Positions 58,749 through 64,000 of a stretch of DNA of 64,000 nt are shown here, one piece after another. The notes under the pieces were generated by a model. That model did no database searches and was not told where the DNA came from. It worked only from the letters and a program-made list of their open reading frames with translations. A program made the translations under genes and the position numbers. Source of the stretch: Dendrobium chrysotoxum. Taxonomy: Eukaryota > Streptophyta > Magnoliopsida > Asparagales > Orchidaceae. How positions within the stretch are numbered: the first letter of the stretch is position 1; every line of letters starts with the position of its first letter. The stretch lies in the NCBI GenBank assembly GCA_019925795.1, contig CM034307.1:15149197-15213196 (forward strand), read 5' to 3'.

Positions 58749-59394
58749 TGAAAGTTTGATAGGGATGTTAAGCCATTATGAACTAGTCCCGATGCTAACA
58801 AAGAGGGGGGTGAATTGGTAATTTTAAAAATTTTAGGCAAACGATGATTTAGAAAATCTTTTTGAATGTTTTAAACAGTTCACAATTATATGATGATGTG
58901 CAGATGTTCAACGATAACAAAATAATGATCATAATCATAGAATCATAAATAGTAAAGTAAGTGCAAAAAATAATCAGAAAGAACACTCTAGATTTTATAG
59001 TAGTTCGGTCAACTTTACCTACGTCCACTCCCCGGAGCCTCTCCTCCGGGTATTGCACTAATACTAAGTGACTCTCCTTTTGCTCCCACAGCAAGGCGGA
59101 GAAGCCTGAACAAAAACTCCTTTCCACCAACCCGGTGAGGCAGAGAACCTGAACTCCTTTCGCTTCCTCCTCAAGCAGGCAGAGAACCTAGACTCCTTTC
59201 ACTTCCTCTTAAAGTAGGTAGAGAACCTGGACACCTTTCGCTTCCTCCTGAAGCAGGTAGAGAACCCGGATCTTCTTGCGAATGATCCTCCCACAGAGAC
59301 ACCGACAAGATAAGAGATGACGACTTAGATCCTTGCTTGGAGCAACCTTTGTGAATCCCTCACAAACTTCCCCTCATAAGATCCTCTCTCTCTC

Positions 59395-59439
<45 letters not shown>

Positions 59440-60537
59440 CTCTTGGTTTTCTCTTAAAAGGAAAGTGGTAAAAGATTTTTCTTGTTGGAAGAAAAAGATC
59501 TTAAATAGGAGGGCTCAAAAATTGCCCTAAATCTCAACTGGTCAATAAAGATCATCCAGGACGATCAGTCGATCATCCTGTGTGATCAGTACAAAATCAC
59601 ATGTATCAGCTTGGACAATCTAGTTCCTCTGGATAATTAGTAGACAAAATTTGTTCAGATCGTCCGGGATGATTAGTGTAAATTAGGAATTTCATCTAGA
59701 AGACAGCTCTGGTCATCCAGGGGAACTTGTACTGGATGATCTCAAAATGAATTGATCGTTCGGGATGATATGAGGATCATCTCGTACGATTAGTTCAAAA
59801 TTACCCAAAATTGTCTAGTACATAGTTCTGGACATACTGGTAAAAGGCACTGGATGATCAAGATTCTTAACATACCGTCCCGTACGATCGCAAACTGGAT
59901 GATCAAGATTCTTAACATACCGTCCCGTACGATCTTGCGATCGTCCAGGATGATATGATCAAATCTATCAAACCTTAATTACTTTCCTTAATCACTAGAC
60001 TAATTTAGGCATGATTGTAAAGGATCATCCAGGATGATACACGTATCGTCTGGGACGATCAGACCAAATCTCTAAAAATAAAAACTTGCCTAACTTGATC
60101 TAGCGGATGAGAATTTTTTATTTGAGCTTATCATCTTATACGATGGGTCATCGTCCAGGATGATCTACTTAATCAAACCGACTTAACATGGTCTCCCTAA
60201 GTAAGGTTTCTATTTTTATTGGATCATCCAAGATGATATGAATATCATCCAGGATGATATGAACAAAAATTGAAAATAGAAACTCTAACTCACTAAAACT
60301 ATCCCTCTGAGTGTGTGTGTGTGCAAGGATATTTAGCTAGGGGATAAATTACATTACATTTGACTCAAGAAAGACAAAAAATATAATTAGTCCTAAACTA
60401 TATACAGACCGACTCAATCTTAAGCTGACTTGGATTGCACTTGATATTGTGGACCTGAAATGGTTAGCGAAGCAAAACAGAACAGAGACATGTTTGTTAT
60501 CATCAAAACTATACTCCTTGAATTTAGATTTGCAATA
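58749..60537 (-). repeat. Cop-3 3' LTR
   Basis: About 1.79 kb, same subfamily as Cop-1. Minus strand starts TATTGCAAATC and ends CAAACTTTCA. Palindrome array at 59530-60255 with a duplicated block (GCAAACTGGATGATCAAG-like, 59850-59940), CT run at 59385-59440, four 39-bp units (59140-59270). A TATA-like TATTTAAG lies near 59500. Confidence 0.83.
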
Positions 60538-60552
60538 ATCTCCACCTTTTTG
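60538..60552 (-). other. Cop-3 polypurine tract
   Basis: Minus strand AAAAAGGTGGAGAT before the LTR; one pyrimidine interrupts it. Confidence 0.75.
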
Positions 60553-60807
60553 ATGATGGCAAAAATTTGTTAGGAAATACAAGTTTAGTAATTAAACATT
60601 GATATTTTAAAGAAAATATCTAAACATTGATAAGCCTAGGAATTACAACGATCCAGAAATATAAGAACGAGAACACAACAACAACTACTACTCCCCCTTT
60701 TGACATCTCAAAAAGGGAAAAATAATAGAAAAATACATAAAAATAATAATACAAAATAAACATAAGGAAAAGAACATAAGTAAAATAGACTAGTATGAAG
60801 GTGGGTC

Positions 60808-61669
60808 CTAATCAGATGGAGGAGGAGGTGGTGGCTGAAAGTAGCCATGGATGGCTACAAATTGTGCTCCAAACCAGGCAATATCCTGGTCGTGTTGCTG
60901 TTGCTGCTGTGCAGTATAATCATTGAAGCACCTCAAATCTACATAGTTTTGTTGCACCTGGGCAGCCACATAGGAATCAAAATGGGCCTCCCATTGGTCG
61001 AATCGCTGCACCAGATGATCGAAGGGTGATGCAATATGAAGAGGAGCAGGTGCATCAGGTGCAGCCGGTACAGGAATAGCTTCTTCCTCTTCCTCCTCAA
61101 CATCCGCGGCGGGCTCCGGATGAAGTCGGGTACTATGAAGGACACGGAAGGAGGTATTTGTGTAGTAGAAAGGAGGGACATTGGCAGGAACCAGGTTCGA
61201 CTCAAGTGCATATGCAATGAGGTGGCCTAGGGCTATATTTGGGCGTCTCCTGTGGCCCGGATCCCTAATGCTAGTGAGATGTTCGATATAGAAAAAAAAG
61301 GAGATCAGTAGTATTGAACTCTCAGTGGGCCATGATGTACTAGGTAGTCAGGGAAAGTAAAGGTGTGATGTGAATGCGGTCCCCATCCTTAGGGATGATT
61401 GAGGAATGAAGGACATATTGAATTGTACGAGCATCCATAAATAGGGAAGAACATGCGTTATCGTGGTAGAGGATATTGGTATTTCTAAGGAAATGATTGG
61501 CGACACTCCAATCAAAATCAGGATCAGAAACTATAGTGTGGAGCTTATTTCCAGTGATTGAAAGTTGGAGGATATTGTGAAAATCTTGTGTGGTCAATTC
61601 TACATGTCTCTGATTTACAAAGGAGTGCAGTGCAAAGATATTAGAGGCGATGCGAAGATTGGAAAAAAA
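60808..61669 (-). pseudogene. Cop-3 env-like gene, C-terminal half
   Basis: Minus strand. From the Cop-4 insertion point it reads through VNQRHVELTTQDFHNIL, IQYVLHSSIIPKDGDR and ITPLLSLTT before a stop at 61340. After a frame change, 61220-60808 is open: an acidic run of Glu near 61100, a Gln-rich stretch (YTAQQQQQHDQD) and a C-terminus PPPPPPSD. The order, conserved core then acidic, Gln-rich and Pro-rich tail, matches Cop-2. It corresponds to the env-like gene of SIRE/Maximus elements by position; sequence identity with named families was not tested. Confidence 0.7.
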
Positions 61670-62900
61670 TGTTGCAAATCTGGTTTTGATGTTGACAAAC
61701 ATGTTTCTATTGTGTTTTACTTGGCTAACTCATTTTAGGCACAAAAGATCACGAGCAACTCAAGCCAACTCAAGATCGGGTCCAAGTGTGTCTAAGTGTA
61801 CTATTTTCTTTTTCTTGAGTCAATTGTAATGTAACTGATCCCCTAGCTAAGTAACCTTGCACACACACACTCAGGGGGAGAGCTTTAGTGAATTAGAGTT
61901 TCTATTCAAGTTTTTGTTCAGATCGTCCTGGATAATAGCCATATCGTCCTGGACAATCAAGTAAAAACAAAAACCCTAATTAGGGTGACCAAGTTAAGTG
62001 TATCTGATTAAGCAGATCATCCTGGATGATCGTTGCATCGTACAGGATGATATGCTCAAATCAGAAATTCTCAACCGCCAGATCAAGTTAGGCAAGTTTT
62101 TATTTTAAGATATTTGGTCTGATCGTCCCGGATGATACGTGTATGAAACAACTGATTTTAAATCGATTATACAGGATGATATATAGATCGTACTAGATGA
62201 TCTAGGCCAATCAGTTGAGATTTAGAGCAAATTTTAAGCCCTCCTATAAAAGATATTTTTCTTCCAACAAGAAAAATCATTTGCCACTTTCCTTTCCAGA
62301 GAAACCCTAGAGAGAGAGAGAGTTTGGGAGAGAGAGAGAGAGGATCTTATGAGGGGGAGTTCGTGAGGGGTTCACGAAGGTTGCTCCAAGTAAGGATCAG
62401 AGTTTTCTTCTCCGCTCGTCGTCTTTCATCGTGTTGGTGTTTCTTAGGAGAGGATCGTCGGCAAGAAGATCTGAGGTGTTCTCTGCCTGCTTCAGGAGGA
62501 AGCAAAAGGAGGTTGGGTTCTCTGCCTCACCGTGTGGTGGAAAGGAGGTTCTTGTACAGACTTCTCCGCCTTGCTGTGGGAGCAAAAGGAGAGACACTTT
62601 GAGTTAGTGCAATACCCGGAGGGGAGGCTCCGGGGAGTGGACGTAGGTCAAGTTGATCGAACCACTATAATATCCGGTGTGTTCATTCTGATTACTTTCT
62701 GCACTTTTATTTTTCTGTGATTAACTGCTTTGGTTAAATTGTGTTCGATCTTTTCGTTTGATTGTTTTATTCATTTCCGCTGCATATTAAAGTAAAGATT
62801 TTCATTGTTGCTCTTGAATTTTTAAATAACCAATTCACCCCCCCTCTTGGTTAGCCTCGGGACTAGTTCATCTGGGCTTAATATCCCTATCGAACGTTCA
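61670..62900 (+). repeat. Cop-4 5' LTR, shortened
   Basis: Starts TGTTGCAAATC, ends CGAACGTTCA. At 1231 bases it is about 620 shorter than the Cop-1 LTR; most of the palindrome array is missing after 62145 (ACGTGTATGAAACAACTG), and only about two 39-bp unit starts remain (62480-62530). The GA run is at 62311-62342. Confidence 0.87.
62245..62252 (+). promoter_or_regulatory. TATA box of Cop-4 LTR
   Basis: TATAAAAG in CTCCTATAAAAGATA, about 60 bases before the GA run; best-preserved TATA box among the Copia LTRs here. It marks the likely U3/R promoter. Confidence 0.6.
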
Positions 62901-62902
62901 AG

Positions 62903-62914
62903 TGGTATCAGAGC
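62903..62914 (+). other. Cop-4 primer-binding site
   Basis: TGGTATCAGAGC, initiator-Met tRNA type, two bases after the LTR. Confidence 0.92.
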
Positions 62915-62955
62915 AGGATTCAAAATTTAAGTTTAAAAACATTTGAATTTGATCC

Positions 62956-64000
62956 ATGGCTAACTTTAGTAATCGTAATACTGCTGAAGGTTATTCAATT
63001 ATATGACCGCCATTGTTTGATAATATTCCTTTTGACTTTTGGAAAACTCATATGTCCACTTTTCTTCAATCAATTGATTATCGCATGTGGATGCTAGTTA
63101 AGGATGGATATGAACCACCTTTTAGATTGATTAACAATGTGAAAACTGAACTACCCTTTGCTGACTGGACTTTTGATGATCATGATTTAGCACAATTGAA
63201 TGCCAAATGCTGTAATTATTTTTTCTGTGCTTTAAAATATGAGGATTACATGCGTGTCTCTACATGTACAACTGTTAAGGAAATCTGGGATAGATTGTGC
63301 ATCACGTATGAAGGTACAACTGAAGTCAAACAGTCTAGATTAAATATTTTGCTTCATGACTATGAACTATTTCGCATGAAACCTACTGAAATCATTTCTA
63401 AAATGAATACTAGATTCACTCAAATCGTAACTTCTTTGTATGCCTTAGGTAGAGAACTTACAAACTACGAAAGAGTGAATAAAATACTTAGATGTTTGCC
63501 TTCTTCATATGATGCTAAGATAACTGCAATCACTAAATATAAAGATTTGAATACTTACTCTATTGATAGCTTACTTGGATCACTCATTGCTTACGGGCAA
63601 GGGGTGAACAAAAGACAGCTTGATGCAGGTGAGAGGAAGAAGGAGAAAACAGTGGCACTGAAGGCCAATGATAGTGATTCTTGCTCTTCCGGGTCAGATA
63701 GCGATGACATGGCCTTGATCACAAGGTAATTCAAAAGCTTTCTAAGGAAGAAACATAAGAACTTTCAAAAGTGGAACAAGGGTAAGTCCAACAAAAATTT
63801 TAAGGGTTCATCTGATACTGTCTGTTTTGAATGTAGGAAGCCTGGACACATTAAGGCTGATTATCCTACACTTAAAGCTCATCCAAGCAAGGAGAAGGGT
63901 GAGGAGAAACACAAGTTCAGAAAGGACAAGAAGCGGATTCAGAAGGCATTCTGGGCAAACTCTGCATCCGACTCCTCTGAGACTGAAGCTGAAGAGAAGG
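62956..64000 (+). pseudogene. Cop-4 gag, with stops, 3' part outside window
   Basis: ATG at 62956 (MANFSNRNTAEGYS). A TGA at 63004-63006 stands where Cop-1 has CGA. Open from there to 63727, covering the capsid-like part (FDFWKTHMSTFLQSID, WDRLCITYEGT, LNILLHDYELFRMKP). A TAA at 63727-63729 stands where Cop-1 has CAA. The knuckle follows at about 63820-63865, CFECRKPGHIKADY, again with Tyr as last ligand. Continues in frame to the window end. Both stops are single C-to-T changes. Confidence 0.88.

Larger units (their letters stand above)
58749..61669 (-). mobile_element. Cop-3: 3' part of a SIRE-like Copia element
   Basis: Minus strand: env-like gene (61669-60808), polypurine tract (60552-60538) and 3' LTR (60537-58749). 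It lies in the Cop-2 env-like gene; GGTAT at 58744-58748 would be its target flank. Cop-4 cuts its env-like gene at 61670, so gag-pol would lie beyond the window. Confidence 0.8.
61670..64000 (+). mobile_element. Cop-4: 5' part of a SIRE-like Copia element, runs off window
   Basis: 5' LTR 61670-62900, primer site 62903, gag from 62956 to the window end. Close to Cop-1 in gag. Inserted in the Cop-3 env-like gene; the flank is an A-run, so the target duplication is unclear. Confidence 0.87.

Overview
This 64-kb window is plant nuclear DNA, almost certainly from an angiosperm. It is made nearly entirely of retrotransposons. I found no host protein gene, rRNA, tRNA gene or CRISPR array. The evidence for a plant is the set of families: L1-clade LINEs with an ORF1 of plant type (DUF4283-like domain plus CCHC knuckle) and a C-terminal RNase H in ORF2; a plant RTE-clade LINE ending in TTG repeats; SIRE/Maximus-like Copia elements with an initiator-Met primer site and an env-like third gene; and Ty3/gypsy elements of Tat/Athila style. 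Base composition is AT-rich. Most reading frames carry stops and frameshifts, many of them C-to-T changes at CG or CHG sites, as expected for methylated, silenced repeats. The species cannot be told from the sequence.

Layout. 1-4290 (-): L1-a, 3' end outside the window. 4291-5380: unassigned. 5381-48715: one nested complex of about 43 kb bounded by a 26-bp target-site duplication. Its base is a short 3' L1 fragment (5407-5549, resuming at 48681). Into it went Gyp-1 (-, 5550-48675), a Tat-like LTR element with most of gag-pol deleted. The 5' LTR of Gyp-1 is now in four pieces because three elements landed in it: RTE-a (-, 11546-23865), Cop-1 (+, 24373-34527) and Gyp-2 (+, 34903-48280). RTE-a was itself hit by L1-b (+, about 12291-18415) and RTE-b (+, about 19656-22692). 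Gyp-2 was hit by RTE-c (-, 35051-38219) and contains L1-c (+, about 38346-45847). 48770-55100 (+): L1-d. 55101-55810: unassigned. 55811-64000: a second stack of Copia elements: Cop-2 (-, LTR and broken env-like gene), Cop-3 (-, inserted in the env-like gene of Cop-2), and Cop-4 (+, inserted in the env-like gene of Cop-3 and running off the window).

Function. The one long open gene is the 1006-residue endonuclease/reverse transcriptase of RTE-c, with all endonuclease and RT catalytic residues visible and an 18-bp perfect target duplication; it ends ten codons early. The other elements are visibly dead: Cop-1 has lost the protease aspartate and integrase zinc ligands, L1-b and L1-c have lost an RT catalytic aspartate, and L1-a, L1-b and L1-d share a stop inside the RT RQGDP motif. 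The most unusual non-coding structure is in the Copia LTRs: a dense array of short palindromes of the type ATCGTCC-GGACGAT in roughly 118-bp units, followed by a TATA-like box, a GA/CT run and a 39-bp minisatellite.
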